This document shows positions 31,604-41,682 of a stretch of DNA of 53,777 bases, piece after piece. This DNA is from Oscillospiraceae bacterium. GTDB lineage: Bacteria; Bacillota; Clostridia; Oscillospirales; Ruminococcaceae. How positions within the stretch are numbered: the first letter of the stretch is position 1; each line of letters begins with the position of its first letter. The DNA is taken from the NCBI GenBank assembly GCA_017887325.1, contig JAGHIE010000006.1:1-53777 (forward strand), read 5' to 3'. The notes below the pieces were generated by a model, which was given only the letters and a program-made list of their open reading frames with translations, was not told the DNA's origin and ran no database searches. Position numbers and translations under genes: made by a program.

Positions 31604-34030
31604 CTACATAAAAACTTTAACATTGTATACTTTTTTATCGATATTATATGGTATTATATTGTCATTTAATCTTTCTCCGTCTAATTCTATTACACAATCA
31701 GAAGATTTGTTTACATTATTAATTTCAATATTATACCAAGCGTTTCTATAAAATCGTTTTATATTTATTTTATCAAAATCACTGCTTATACAAGGGTCAA
31801 TTCTTAATCCCATATAATCTGGTTTTACCCCTAAAATATATTGAGAAACATTAACAAATGTCCAAGCAGATGTACCTGTTAACCAAGAGTTTTTAGCTTC
31901 ACCAAAATTTTTAGCATCTCTACCAGCTATCATTTGTGAATATACATATGGTTCTGTTTTATGGATATCGCTAATATCTTCAATATATGCTGGGCATATT
32001 TTTTTGTAAATTTCAAAAGCTCTGTTACCATTTTTTACAACAGTTTGTGCAATAGAAATCCATGGATTATTGTGACAGAATATTCCTGCATTTTCTTTAT
32101 ATCCAGGAGGATATGAAGATATCTCACCTAAATTTAAATAATATTTACTATAAGCTGGTGTTTGCAAAATAATTCCATATTTTGTATCTAAATATTTATC
32201 AACCGAATCCAATGCTTTTTTAGCTAACCCCTCTTTTACTCCTATATTTGCTAAAACGCAAAAACCTTGTGGTTCTATAAATATTTTTCCTTCCATACAA
32301 TCTTTTGAGCCAACTTTATTTCCAAAAGCATCATAAGCTCTTAAAAACCATTCGCCGTCCCAACCATGTTCTATAACTGCATTATATACATCATTAACTA
32401 ATTTTTCTGCTCTTTTTGCTTCTTCATCATTGCCTGTTAATTTACAAATTTGTGAATACTCTTTTCCATATGTAACAAACATTACAGCAATAAAAACTGA
32501 TTCTGCAACAGAACCTTCTGATGAACCTGTAATTTGGAAAGGTTCTGATGGTTCTTTTGAAAAACAGTTTAAATTTAAACAGTCATTCCAGTCTGCCCTA
32601 CCAATTAAAGGAAGTCCGTGAGGTCCTAAATTATTTACAGTAAAATCAAATGAGCGTTTTAAATGTTCCATTAATGGTTTTGCTTTGCTACTATCATTAT
32701 CAAAGTCAACCATTTCATTTAAAATATCAAAATCTCCTGTTTCTTTTATATAGGCACTAACACAAGCTATTAACCATAGAGGGTCATCGTTGAATCCACT
32801 TCCTATATCCATATTGCCTTTTTTAGTTAAAGGTTGATATTGATGATATGCACTTCCGTCTTCAAATTGAGTACTTGCAATATCTAAAATTCTTTGTCTT
32901 GCTCTATCAGGAATTAAATGCACAAATCCCAATAAATCTTGACAAGAATCTCTAAATCCCATACCCCTACCAGTACCAGATTCATAATAAGAAGCTGAGC
33001 GTGACATATTAAATGTAACCATACATTGATATTGATTCCAGATATTTACCATTCTACATAATTTATCATCATCACAATCAATAGTATATTTATTTAAAAG
33101 ATTATTCCAATATTCTCTTAACTTATTAAAAGCATTTTCTACTTGTTCATCTGTACTATATTTTTTTAATAAAGCTTTAGCGTTCTTTTTATTTATAACA
33201 TTCAAGCTTTCCCATTTATAATCTTCTGAATTTTCACAATAAGCTAAAACAAATATCAATCTTTTAGATTCATTAGGTTGTAATTTTATATTTATAGAAT
33301 GAGAACCAATAACAGCCCAACCACTCGCTACACTATTTTTAGCTTTTCCGTCAAATACAACCTGTGGATTTTCTACCCCTCTATACTCCCCTAAAAAATC
33401 ATTTCTACTTGTATCAAATCCGTCTATATCTGTGTTTACAGAATATACTGCATAGTGGTTTCTGCGTTCTCTGTATTCTGTTTTATGGTATATCTCACTA
33501 TTACAAACCTCTACTTCACCAATACTATAGTTTCTTTGAAAATTAGTCATATCGTCAACAGCATTCCAAAAACAAAATTCGACATATGATGTAAGTGTAA
33601 TTTCTTTTACATCTTGTGAATTATTAGTAATTGTCAAATGATTTATTTCACAATTATCACCTAATGGAACAAAGGCTGTCAATTCTGCCATAATCTCATT
33701 TTTAGATGATTTAAATTTGCTATACCCTAACCCATGTCTGCATTCGTAAAAATCAAGATCTGTCTTTGTTGGTTGCCAAGCTACATTCCAAACAGTATCA
33801 CCGTCTTTTATATAGTAATATTTCCCATTTTGGTCATTTGGAACATTATTATATCTATACCTAGTTAAACGCATTAGTTTTGCATCTTTATAAAAACTAT
33901 ATCCCCCACAAGTATTAGATATCAAAGAAAAAAATTCGCTGTTTCCTAAATAATTTATCCAAGGAGTAGGTGTTTTGGGTGTTGTTATAACATACTCTTT
34001 ATTAATATCATCAAAATAACCAAATTTCAT
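31604..34030 (-). CDS. cbpA: Cellobiose phosphorylase (GH94)
   Basis: 808 residues, cytoplasmic. It starts [15 protein letters not shown] and closely follows clostridial cellobiose phosphorylase along its whole length as far as I can recall it: [42 protein letters not shown], and [15 protein letters not shown], whose Asp is the general acid of the family. [12 protein letters not shown] is also typical. It splits cellobiose with phosphate into glucose-1-phosphate and glucose, which saves ATP. This points to cellobiose as one product of the oligosaccharides imported by the neighbouring system. It starts with GAGGG ribosome binding site, 71 bases behind the aldo/keto reductase gene with a hairpin between. 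Confidence 0.93.
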   Translation of the reverse strand: MKFGYFDDINKEYVITTPKTPTPWINYLGNSEFFSLISNTCGGYSFYKDAKLMRLTRYRYNNVPNDQNGKYYYIKDGDTVWNVAWQPTKTDLDFYECRHGLGYSKFKSSKNEIMAELTAFVPLGDNCEINHLTITNNSQDVKEITLTSYVEFCFWNAVDDMTNFQRNYSIGEVEVCNSEIYHKTEYRERRNHYAVYSVNTDIDGFDTSRNDFLGEYRGVENPQVVFDGKAKNSVASGWAVIGSHSINIKLQPNESKRLIFVLAYCENSEDYKWESLNVINKKNAKALLKKYSTDEQVENAFNKLREYWNNLLNKYTIDCDDDKLCRMVNIWNQYQCMVTFNMSRSASYYESGTGRGMGFRDSCQDLLGFVHLIPDRARQRILDIASTQFEDGSAYHQYQPLTKKGNMDIGSGFNDDPLWLIACVSAYIKETGDFDILNEMVDFDNDSSKAKPLMEHLKRSFDFTVNNLGPHGLPLIGRADWNDCLNLNCFSKEPSEPFQITGSSEGSVAESVFIAVMFVTYGKEYSQICKLTGNDEEAKRAEKLVNDVYNAVIEHGWDGEWFLRAYDAFGNKVGSKDCMEGKIFIEPQGFCVLANIGVKEGLAKKALDSVDKYLDTKYGIILQTPAYSKYYLNLGEISSYPPGYKENAGIFCHNNPWISIAQTVVKNGNRAFEIYKKICPAYIEDISDIHKTEPYVYSQMIAGRDAKNFGEAKNSWLTGTSAWTFVNVSQYILGVKPDYMGLRIDPCISSDFDKINIKRFYRNAWYNIEINNVNKSSDCVIELDGERLNDNIIPYNIDKKVYNVKVFM

Positions 34031-34050
34031 AATAACCCTCTTTTCAAACT

Positions 34051-34092
34051 AAGACAAAACTGTTCACTAAATTAAATAAACAGTTTTGTCTT
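34051..34092 (-). terminator. Hairpin between the aldo/keto reductase and cellobiose phosphorylase genes
   Basis: AAGACAAAACTGTT (34051-34064) pairs with AACAGTTTTGTCTT (34079-34092), 14 bp. It may end the ABC operon, or act as a partial stop allowing read-through to the phosphorylase gene, for which I see no separate strong promoter. Confidence 0.65.
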
Positions 34093-34100
34093 ATAATTAA

Positions 34101-35018
34101 TTATGGTAAAACATTACCTGCAGAACGATATATTTCGTACCATTGTTCTCTTGTTAATTCTACATTGCTACTATCACAAAGCTCTTTTAATCTATTTTCA
34201 TTTGTTGTACCAACAACAGCTTGCATTTTAGCTGGGTGTCTTAAAAGCCAAGCTATTGCAACACTAGCACTGCTAACGCCTTGCTCTTTTGCTATTCTAT
34301 CAAGCACATTATTTAAATCTTTGTATTTTTCATTATTTAAGAAAGTACCTTCAAAGAAACCATATTGTAGTGATGACCAAGTTTGTATTGTAATATCATT
34401 TAATCTACAATATTCTATTGCACTATTATCGTGGTCAACAGATGCACTATTTGTCATATTTACATTCAAACCACTATCTATCATAGTTGTACAAGCACAA
34501 CTTAATTGTAATTGGTTAGCTACAATAGGTTTGTCCATGTATTTTTGTAATAATTGCATTTGTCCTGGATTTTGATTGCTCACACCAAAATTTCTAACTT
34601 TTCCTTCACGATGTAAAATATCAAAAGCTTCTGCAACTTCTTCTGGTTCCATTAAAGCATCTGGTCTATGTAATAATAAAACATCGATATATTCTGTATC
34701 TAATCTCTTTAAAATACCATCAACAGAATTTAAAATATGTTCTTTAGAAAAATCAAAAAATCCTGGTCTGATACCACATTTAGATTGTAATAAAATACTT
34801 TCTCTTGGAACAGATATTTCTTTTAATGCTTTACCAAATACGATTTCTGATTTACCTCCACCATATATATCAGCATGGTCAAAGAAATTAATACCACAAT
34901 CTAAAGCCTTTTGTATAAGTTTAGTTACATCTTTTACTTCCATATCAGCAATTCTCATGCAACCTAATGATACATTACTTACATTCAAACCACTTTTACC
35001 TAATGGTATATATTTCAT
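34101..35018 (-). CDS. Aldo/keto reductase (YdhF-like)
   Basis: 305 residues, TIM barrel. The catalytic tetrad is visible: Asp and Tyr in FDHADIYGGGKSE, Lys in LLQSKCGIRPG, and His in VLLLHRPDAL. The NADPH-binding part is at WLLRHPAKMQAVVGTTNENRLKELCDS. It is the sixth gene of the ABC transporter operon; such genes next to sugar isomerases suggest oxidation or reduction of an unusual sugar. The natural substrate is unknown. Confidence 0.88.
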   Translation of the reverse strand: MKYIPLGKSGLNVSNVSLGCMRIADMEVKDVTKLIQKALDCGINFFDHADIYGGGKSEIVFGKALKEISVPRESILLQSKCGIRPGFFDFSKEHILNSVDGILKRLDTEYIDVLLLHRPDALMEPEEVAEAFDILHREGKVRNFGVSNQNPGQMQLLQKYMDKPIVANQLQLSCACTTMIDSGLNVNMTNSASVDHDNSAIEYCRLNDITIQTWSSLQYGFFEGTFLNNEKYKDLNNVLDRIAKEQGVSSASVAIAWLLRHPAKMQAVVGTTNENRLKELCDSSNVELTREQWYEIYRSAGNVLP

Positions 35019-35050
35019 AATACCCCTCTTTTCTGTTTATATATTAAAAA

Positions 35051-35692
35051 CTAGTCTTTTCTTGCACACCAACGAATTGCATTGTGTAAAACTTTTAAGA
35101 AGTTTTCATTTGTATAAGCTTTGTTGTCATGTCCTGATTCATAACAAAATACTTTAGAACCTTTATATTCTCTAGTCCAAGCTATAGTATGCATACTATT
35201 TGGGTGAACAGTTGTAATTATAGGAGTATTTTCACCATAATCTGGTTCTGACATTGTATATGTTTCATCTTGCATTGTCCAATTAGAAACACCTTCTACT
35301 ATAGGGTGATTTGCATCTTCAATATTATAATCAACTATTTGGTCCCAATGATATTTAAATCTTCTGTCATCAACACCAGAAAGTTCTTTCCACAAATCCC
35401 AACCATGATAACAACAAATACCATGATGTAATAAAATGATACCTTGTTTGTTGTATCCTAAAACTTCTTCTAAATATTTTTTAACTTCGTTTCCGTCTTC
35501 TAATAATGGAATACTTAAATTGTAAAATAAAACAACATCATATTCTTTATTGTTATCAGGGTCTGCTGCTAACATATCTAATGATTGAACATAACATTCA
35601 CAATCATCAAATTTCCAAAACATTCTATGAAAGTTAATCATATCAACTGGATGATTTTCTGTTACTATAGCTACTTTTAATTTATTATTCAT
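35051..35692 (-). CDS. ThuA-like domain protein
   Basis: 213 residues from ATG 35692 (GAGGAGTAGG in front; a frame opening at 35710 overlaps this site). It has the class I glutamine amidotransferase-like fold of the ThuA family: VVLFYNLSIPLLEDGNEV, GIILLHHGICCYHGWDLW, FCYESGHDNKAYTNENFLKVLHNAIRW. ThuA proteins act in uptake or oxidation of trehalose and other disaccharides, probably in making 3-keto sugars. Together with a TIM-barrel isomerase and an NADPH reductase this hints at 3-keto-glycoside handling in this operon. Confidence 0.8.
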   Translation of the reverse strand: MNNKLKVAIVTENHPVDMINFHRMFWKFDDCECYVQSLDMLAADPDNNKEYDVVLFYNLSIPLLEDGNEVKKYLEEVLGYNKQGIILLHHGICCYHGWDLWKELSGVDDRRFKYHWDQIVDYNIEDANHPIVEGVSNWTMQDETYTMSEPDYGENTPIITTVHPNSMHTIAWTREYKGSKVFCYESGHDNKAYTNENFLKVLHNAIRWCARKD

Positions 35693-35732
35693 AATAATCC
35701 TACTCCTCATTTATCTTTTTTCTTTAAAAATA

Positions 35733-35777
35733 GCATAGTGGATATATTACTATAAATATGTATTATAACCACTATGC
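35733..35777. repeat. Inverted repeat in the gap between isomerase and ThuA genes
   Basis: GCATAGTGG (35733-35741) and CCACTATGC (35769-35777) are exact reverse complements 27 bases apart. It may stabilise or process the operon mRNA or partly stop transcription. Confidence 0.6.
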
Positions 35778-35815
35778 CGATTAACACTTTACATTAAAAT
35801 AACTAAATTATATTA

Positions 35816-36637
35816 TTATTCTTCACCATAAACTTTTCTTCTAATTTTGTCGATAAATTCATATGTAACTTTTGTTTCATATAAATAATCTGCTTTTTCT
35901 AAACCATTTGTGCTTACCCATGGACAAGCTGCTGTTACACCTTTGTCATATCCAATATCTCTTAAAATTTCGAATAATTCTGTTAAGATAGGTTCTCTGT
36001 CGCCAACATTTGGTTGAGCTCCACCGTCACCTTGAATATGAGCATTTATACATAATTCTGGAGCTAATTTAATATCAGATAGTGGTTCATTTAATGCTAA
36101 GAAGTAGTTTAAGTCAGCCATTAACTTAATGCTTCTTCTGTTAACTTTTTTAGCAAATTCAATACCATCTTTATAGCTTGGCCATAATGTATTAGGATCT
36201 GCCATTGGTTCTAAAGCTATTTCCATACCATATTTTTCAGCTTCATCAGCTAATATGTTACAAAAACCAATAGCTTGTTCCATTAAATCTTCGTCTGACC
36301 AACCATCATAATGTTTGAAAAATCCACCGTATACACCAACATATTTAACGCCAACTTCGTTCATTCTTCTAAATGCACGATCAGCCCAGAATAATTGTTG
36401 TTCTCTATCATAACCTGGTCCACAAGCAACTAAACCATTGAATTGTAAGAAGTGGCTAGATGTTAATGTAGGTCTTGTATCGTTTAGATAATCTTTTTTG
36501 ATTTGATTCCAGTTATCTTCACAGTCAAAAGGAATTACTTTTAATGCAGTAGGAATTTCAAAATATTCCCATTCACTGCTAACTTCTGCTAATGGAATTT
36601 CGTCAACGCATACACCAAATTTAAATTTTCTGTTCAT
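35816..36637 (-). CDS. Sugar phosphate isomerase/epimerase-like TIM-barrel protein
   Basis: 273 residues of the AP-endonuclease-2/xylose-isomerase-like family. Metal-ligand regions are recognisable: Glu in EIALEPMADPNTLW, Asp-x-x-x in KLMADLNYFLAL, His in INAHIQGDGG and a later acidic strand (GDREPILTELFEILRDIGYDKG). It is probably a cytoplasmic isomerase, epimerase or lyase acting on the sugar imported by the operon. Substrate unknown. It has a AGGAGACATT ribosome binding site and lies 60 bases after the binding-protein gene. Confidence 0.8.
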   Translation of the reverse strand: MNRKFKFGVCVDEIPLAEVSSEWEYFEIPTALKVIPFDCEDNWNQIKKDYLNDTRPTLTSSHFLQFNGLVACGPGYDREQQLFWADRAFRRMNEVGVKYVGVYGGFFKHYDGWSDEDLMEQAIGFCNILADEAEKYGMEIALEPMADPNTLWPSYKDGIEFAKKVNRRSIKLMADLNYFLALNEPLSDIKLAPELCINAHIQGDGGAQPNVGDREPILTELFEILRDIGYDKGVTAACPWVSTNGLEKADYLYETKVTYEFIDKIRRKVYGEE

Positions 36638-36697
36638 AATAATGTCTCCTTTATTGATAAATTAATTATATATATATTGATAACTAAGTGTTATTAG

Positions 36698-38236
36698 TTA
36701 TTCAATTGTTACTGGGTTTTCTTTCATGAATTCTTGATAATCTTTTGTATATTTTTCAGTTTTTTCTTTGAATTCATTGTCAATGTAGTCTTTTAATTCT
36801 TCTTTTGAAGATTCGCCTGTGATATATCTAACTTCTAACATAGAAACATTTTTCATTTCATCAGGTATTTCATTTGCCATTGAGAAGAAACATTTAACGA
36901 AAGGTGTGTATATATTTTTTACGCCTTCATTTGCTTTTTCTGTATTTTCTTTCCAAATTTTTGTTGATTCAGGTGTACTACCACCTTCAATTAATGATCT
37001 ACCATCAAAAGCATTAGCAAAACCAAACATATCGCCTGCAACTTTTTGTTGTTCAAGTTTTTGTTCTTCTGTTTGAACTACACTTCTGTTTTCTATATCA
37101 TAACTTTCATAATGTTGTCCTTGTATACCTAAGTGAGTTAATACAAAACCTTCTTCTGTGTTTGCCCAATCTAAAAATCTTAAAATGTCATCTTTCTTAT
37201 CTGTTTCAGAGTTGATTAAGAAAGCACACCAGTTAGATGGAGGCATAACATATTTTGGATCGTCTCCTTCTTTTTGAACCAAAGGTGAGCAGTATTCATA
37301 TTTAGTAGGATCTAGACCATATTTTTCTAGTTCTGTCATATATCTTTTTCCTGACATACCTACGATACCAACTCTACCTTGAGCAAATTTTTCAACTTGT
37401 TCTTCTGATTTATGTGTAATAAATTCTCTGTCTATGATGTTTTCTTCATATAACTTTTTCATAGCATCAAGATAATCATAATATTCTGGTGTATATTGTT
37501 TCATATTGAATTCACCATTTTTATCAGGCATTCCTGTATGTTGAGAAATATTATATGCTGTTGAGAAAAAGTCATTAAATAAACTCCAGAATCCACCTTC
37601 TATATCTGTTCCGAAAGAAGCGCCATAAGTATCATTTTTACCATTTCCGTCTGGGTCTTCGTTTGTAAATGCTCTACAAACTTCTATAAATTCGTCTACA
37701 GTTTTAGGTGCTTCCATACCTACTTTGTTTAACCATTCTTTGTTTATCATAAAGCCCCAATAGTCATAAGCGTTACATCTAGGCACACCATAAATTTTTC
37801 CATCGTGCATAGCTGTTGTGTCGCCCCATTGTTCTTTAGTTATATTTTTCATCAAATTAGGATATTTTTCTATATCATCTGTGATATCTGCTATTAATCC
37901 TTCTTTTGACCATTTTTCAAAGTTTACATCTGTTCCGTTTAAGAAAAAGTCTGGCATATCTCCTGTTGCAACCATAACTTGTGTTCTTGTCCAGAAGTCG
38001 TTTACAGGTGGTGCTTCAATAACTAATCTAATACCCAATTCTTCTTCAATTTTATCTAAGACAGCATTATTTTTTACATCTATTTCTGGGTTTAACATAT
38101 GTACCATTTCAATTTCAACTACACCATCTTTGCCTTCTTCTTTTTTACCATCATCTTTATTACAACCTATTAGTGATGTTGATAAAAGCATTGCTGATAA
38201 AATAAGTGCCAAAGTTTTTTTCTTTTTAATATTCAT
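36698..38236 (-). CDS. LplA-type sugar-binding lipoprotein of an ABC importer
   Basis: 512 residues. Lipobox SLIGC (Cys 25) anchors it to the outer face. Family-1 extracellular binding protein of the large LplA/YtcQ class: RLVIEAPPVNDFWTRTQVMVATGDMPDFFL, AMHDGKIYGVPRCNAYDYWGFMINKEWLNKVG, and ILRFLDWANTEEGFVLTHLGIQGQHYE. These bind complex oligosaccharides. The two permeases lie upstream in the same operon. No ATPase gene is present; such importers share a common MsmX-type ATPase encoded elsewhere. Confidence 0.92.
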   Translation of the reverse strand: MNIKKKKTLALILSAMLLSTSLIGCNKDDGKKEEGKDGVVEIEMVHMLNPEIDVKNNAVLDKIEEELGIRLVIEAPPVNDFWTRTQVMVATGDMPDFFLNGTDVNFEKWSKEGLIADITDDIEKYPNLMKNITKEQWGDTTAMHDGKIYGVPRCNAYDYWGFMINKEWLNKVGMEAPKTVDEFIEVCRAFTNEDPDGNGKNDTYGASFGTDIEGGFWSLFNDFFSTAYNISQHTGMPDKNGEFNMKQYTPEYYDYLDAMKKLYEENIIDREFITHKSEEQVEKFAQGRVGIVGMSGKRYMTELEKYGLDPTKYEYCSPLVQKEGDDPKYVMPPSNWCAFLINSETDKKDDILRFLDWANTEEGFVLTHLGIQGQHYESYDIENRSVVQTEEQKLEQQKVAGDMFGFANAFDGRSLIEGGSTPESTKIWKENTEKANEGVKNIYTPFVKCFFSMANEIPDEMKNVSMLEVRYITGESSKEELKDYIDNEFKEKTEKYTKDYQEFMKENPVTIE

Positions 38237-38260
38237 ATAAATCCCCCTAAACTTTATTTT

Positions 38261-39160
38261 TTATTCTTTTACAGAACCTAAAGTTACACCTTTAACAAAA
38301 TATTTTTGCATAAATGGATATACGATTAAAATAGGTAAAATTGTAATTATTATCGCTGCCATTTTTAATGTGAATGAGTGAGCCATATTTTGTGAATTTA
38401 ATAGTTGTGCTGTTTGTGACATAGCAGATGCACTATCTTCTACGATAAGTTCTCTTAAAATTAATGTCAATGGCCATTTTTCTCTATCTTGAATATACAT
38501 CATAGCTGAAAAATAACTATTCCAAGCACCTACTGCACAAAATACTGTCATTGTTGCTATTGCTGGTTTTAATAATGGAAATACGACTGAAAACAAAATT
38601 CTTAAATCGTTAGCACCATCAATAGTAGCAACTTCTTCCAATGTTGTTGGTATGGTTGTAACAATAAAATTTCTCATTAAAATCAAATTAAAAACATTCA
38701 AACAACCTGGCAATATTAATGACCACAATGTATTGTCTAAATTTAAGTTTCTAATCAAAATATAGTTTGGAATCATACCACCATTGAAAAACATTGTAAA
38801 CATTATTGCGCCCATAATAAATTTTTGACCTTTAAGGTTTTTCTTAGATAATGGATACGCTGATATTACTAATAAAAATACACTTATCGCTGTACTTAAA
38901 ACCGTAACTATTATTGTATTTAAATAACCTGACCACAATAAATCAAATTCAAATAATTGTTTATACGCTGCAAAATCTATTTTAGATGGAATTATTTTTA
39001 ATGGGTTTTCTAAGTATTCTGAATATGGCATAAATGAAACGCAAAATACATATATAAATGGAGCTACACAACATAGTGCAAATAATGTGACCACTATTAC
39101 GCATATCGCTGTAGTATGCCAATCTTGTTTTATTTTATTTTTCCTTTTTTTCATAATCAC
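38261..39160 (-). CDS. LplC/YtcP-type sugar ABC permease
   Basis: About 299 residues and six membrane helices. The EAA loop is EEVATIDGANDLRILFSVVFPLLKPAIATM. It ends in the family's YFVKGVTLGSVKE. GTG 39160 has AGGTGA in front with good spacing; TTG 39166 and ATG 39154 are the alternatives. It pairs with the permease encoded 17 bases upstream. Confidence 0.92.
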   Translation of the reverse strand: MIMKKRKNKIKQDWHTTAICVIVVTLFALCCVAPFIYVFCVSFMPYSEYLENPLKIIPSKIDFAAYKQLFEFDLLWSGYLNTIIVTVLSTAISVFLLVISAYPLSKKNLKGQKFIMGAIMFTMFFNGGMIPNYILIRNLNLDNTLWSLILPGCLNVFNLILMRNFIVTTIPTTLEEVATIDGANDLRILFSVVFPLLKPAIATMTVFCAVGAWNSYFSAMMYIQDREKWPLTLILRELIVEDSASAMSQTAQLLNSQNMAHSFTLKMAAIIITILPILIVYPFMQKYFVKGVTLGSVKE

Positions 39161-39177
39161 TGTCAATCACCTACTTG

Positions 39178-40164
39178 CTAGAAAATTCCATCTTCTCCTA
39201 ATGCCTTAGCAACTTTATTTGCAATCATCAATAATACAAAGCCTACAGTAGAACTAAACAAACCTACAGTTGTTGCAAAAGAAAATCTTCCGCTTACCAT
39301 ACCAAGTCTGTATGTATATGTTTCAAAAACTTCTGATACAACTAAGTTATTATTGTTTTGTAATACATTTATTTGTTCAAAACCGTTATTCATTATTCCA
39401 CCAATACTCAACAATAGTAATATTATAATTGTTGATCTTATGCAAGGAAGTGTTACATAGAATATACTCTTAAATTTTGAAGCTCCGTCCATCTTTGCTG
39501 CTTCATATAGTTCTGGGTTTACTGATGTTATAGCAGCTAAATAAATAATTGTATCCCAACCTGCCTGTTTCCAAATATGTGAAACAATAACTATCGGTCT
39601 AAAATATTCTTCACTACCTAAGAAAAAAACTGGTTCCATTCCTAAAGATTTTAATAACATATTTACATATCCCCAAGATGGAGAAAGTAAGTTTACTAAA
39701 ATACCACCAATAACTACCCAAGATATAAAGTAAGGTAAATATATTACTGTTTGACACATCTTTTTATATCTTAAAGAAGGTATTTCATTTAACATTAAAG
39801 CTAATATTATTGGAATAGGAAAACAAATTATAAGTTTTAATAAACTCAAGCTTATTGAATTAAAAAATACTCTATAAAAATCTTTTAATCCAAACAAGTA
39901 TTTAAAGTTGTCCAATCCTATCCATTCACTTCCTAAAATTCCTTTACTAAAACTGAAATCTTTAAAAGCAATAATAACACCATACATAGGAACATATTGG
40001 AAAATTATATAATACAAAACACAAGGAATTAAAAGTATGTATAGATATTTCTTTTTGTTAAAATACTTCCAGCCCTCTTTTAACGATTTTGTCTTCTTCA
40101 TCAATCTTACATTACTATTTGATTGAACAACACATCTTGCCCTTTTAGTATGGATAAATGCCAT
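39178..40164 (-). CDS. LplB/YteP-type sugar ABC permease
   Basis: 328 residues. After an N-terminal basic tail, YILLIPCVLYYIIFQYVPMYGVIIAFKDFSFSKGILGSEWIGLDNF is the LplB hallmark. The EAA loop reads PELYEAAKMDGASKFKSIFYVTLPCI. It is the first gene of the operon, read away from yesNM; start ATG 40164 behind AAAGGAG. Confidence 0.93.
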   Translation of the reverse strand: MAFIHTKRARCVVQSNSNVRLMKKTKSLKEGWKYFNKKKYLYILLIPCVLYYIIFQYVPMYGVIIAFKDFSFSKGILGSEWIGLDNFKYLFGLKDFYRVFFNSISLSLLKLIICFPIPIILALMLNEIPSLRYKKMCQTVIYLPYFISWVVIGGILVNLLSPSWGYVNMLLKSLGMEPVFFLGSEEYFRPIVIVSHIWKQAGWDTIIYLAAITSVNPELYEAAKMDGASKFKSIFYVTLPCIRSTIIILLLLSIGGIMNNGFEQINVLQNNNNLVVSEVFETYTYRLGMVSGRFSFATTVGLFSSTVGFVLLMIANKVAKALGEDGIF

Positions 40165-40479
40165 TTAAAACATCTCCTTTCTTATTAACTTTCTGTCTTC
40201 TGTTTACATTTACTATTTTAATATTTTTTTAAAATTATCCAATAATTAAAACAATTATTTTTTTAACATATTGTATCTAACAAGTAACAAAACACCTGCC
40301 ACTATTTGTGCATTATGTACAATATTATAAAAATCAATTATAAAAATCTATTATTTATTAATGGATATTATATATTTTTTATTAATTATACTTTAACAAA
40401 ATATATTGACAAGTATTATTTTATAATATATATTTTAAATAATTAGTGTTCTTTCTCGTATAATTTAGGTGGTGTATTT
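40165..40479. promoter_or_regulatory. Divergent control region between the ABC operon and yesNM
   Basis: 315 very AT-rich bases with no gene. On the plus strand TTGACA (40406-40411), a 17-base spacer and TATATT (40429-40434) form a promoter for the two-component genes. The ABC operon promoter is not obvious on the minus strand, which is expected for a promoter that needs an activator such as YesN. I see no clear repeated half-sites. Confidence 0.55.
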
Positions 40480-41682
40480 ATGTATAATCTATTAATTGTC
40501 GAAGACTGTATTTCAGAAAGAGATGCTTTAAAAAATTGCGTAGATTGGTCTTTAATAGGAATAAATATTGTTGGAGTTGCTTCTAACGGACTTCAAGGTA
40601 TAGAAATGTTTACTGATTTAAACCCAGATATTATTTTGACCGATGTTAAAATGAACGGAATGGACGGAATTAATATGGCTAAAAATATTAGAGAACTTAA
40701 CCCAAATGTTCAAATAATATTTTTAAGCTCTTATGATGATTTTGAATATGCTCAAAAAGCTATTACTATTAATGCTTGTGCCTATTTAACAAAGCCAGTA
40801 GATGAATTTAACCTTTTAAAAACAGTAAAAATGGCTATTGATAAATGTAAGAATAAGGAATCCAAAGAAAGTGATTTTAATCGTAAATACAGTATACTAG
40901 CCCAACAAGCCCTTATACATAAACTATTATCTGGATTAATAAATGAAGATGACAAAGCTTTGATAAAAAATAATTTTCCATGGATTTTTAAAAACAAAAA
41001 CATATTATTCAATGTAATTTTTAATGATGATAATGTTAAAACAACTGACATACTTCAAGAACTTTTTAAAACAAATAATATATGTTGTATACAAATATCT
41101 AACTCCTGTATAATCGGTATAATGAATAGTCAACAAATATCAATAAATGATGTAAAAAACATTATTTACAATCATACACACTCAAACGATATTTATACAC
41201 TACACAATACTGAAGTGTTAGAAGACTTAAGGGATATAACTATAAATTACTATGATTATTTAAATAATTGTATAAATAGTCAAAATTCACACGAATCAAA
41301 ACCTGAACACAGCATTTTAAAACAAAATAATAAATCTCAAATAGTTGATAATATAAAATCTTTTATCCATGAACATTTATCTGAACAAATAAATGTTCAA
41401 ATAATTGCAAAAGAATTGCATTTTACTCCTAATTATATTTCAACAATTTTTAAATCTACCTGTAAGGAAAGTATTTCTTCATATATTATGAACGAACGCA
41501 TCAACAAAGCTATTAACCTATTATCAAACACAAAACTTTCTATAAATGAAATATCAGACCAATGTGGATATGAAAATGTTACTTACTTTTATATCCAATT
41601 TAAAAAGGTAAAAAATATTACTCCTGCAGAATTTAGAAAAACTTTATCAGGTGAACATTATGAAATGGATGCACAAATATAA
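40480..41682 (+). CDS. yesN: YesN-type response regulator with AraC DNA-binding domain
   Basis: 400 residues. The receiver domain occupies about 1-120, with phospho-acceptor Asp 55 in IILTDVKM, acidic pair VEDC, Ser/Thr in LSSYDD and Lys in LTKPVDE. The middle part is unassigned. The C-terminal 100 residues are an AraC/XylS double HTH (LHFTPNYISTIFKSTCKESIS, INEISDQCGYENVTYFYIQFKKVKNITPAEFR). It should activate the divergent ABC operon when its kinase senses the extracellular sugar. Ribosome binding site GGTGG. The yesM gene overlaps its end. Confidence 0.93.
   Translation: MYNLLIVEDCISERDALKNCVDWSLIGINIVGVASNGLQGIEMFTDLNPDIILTDVKMNGMDGINMAKNIRELNPNVQIIFLSSYDDFEYAQKAITINACAYLTKPVDEFNLLKTVKMAIDKCKNKESKESDFNRKYSILAQQALIHKLLSGLINEDDKALIKNNFPWIFKNKNILFNVIFNDDNVKTTDILQELFKTNNICCIQISNSCIIGIMNSQQISINDVKNIIYNHTHSNDIYTLHNTEVLEDLRDITINYYDYLNNCINSQNSHESKPEHSILKQNNKSQIVDNIKSFIHEHLSEQINVQIIAKELHFTPNYISTIFKSTCKESISSYIMNERINKAINLLSNTKLSINEISDQCGYENVTYFYIQFKKVKNITPAEFRKTLSGEHYEMDAQI

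Noticed and set aside
34165-35157. Two consecutive plus-strand open frames (136 and 193 codons)
   Set aside because: Both are antisense to the aldo/keto reductase and ThuA genes, which have clear family motifs; no start signals.
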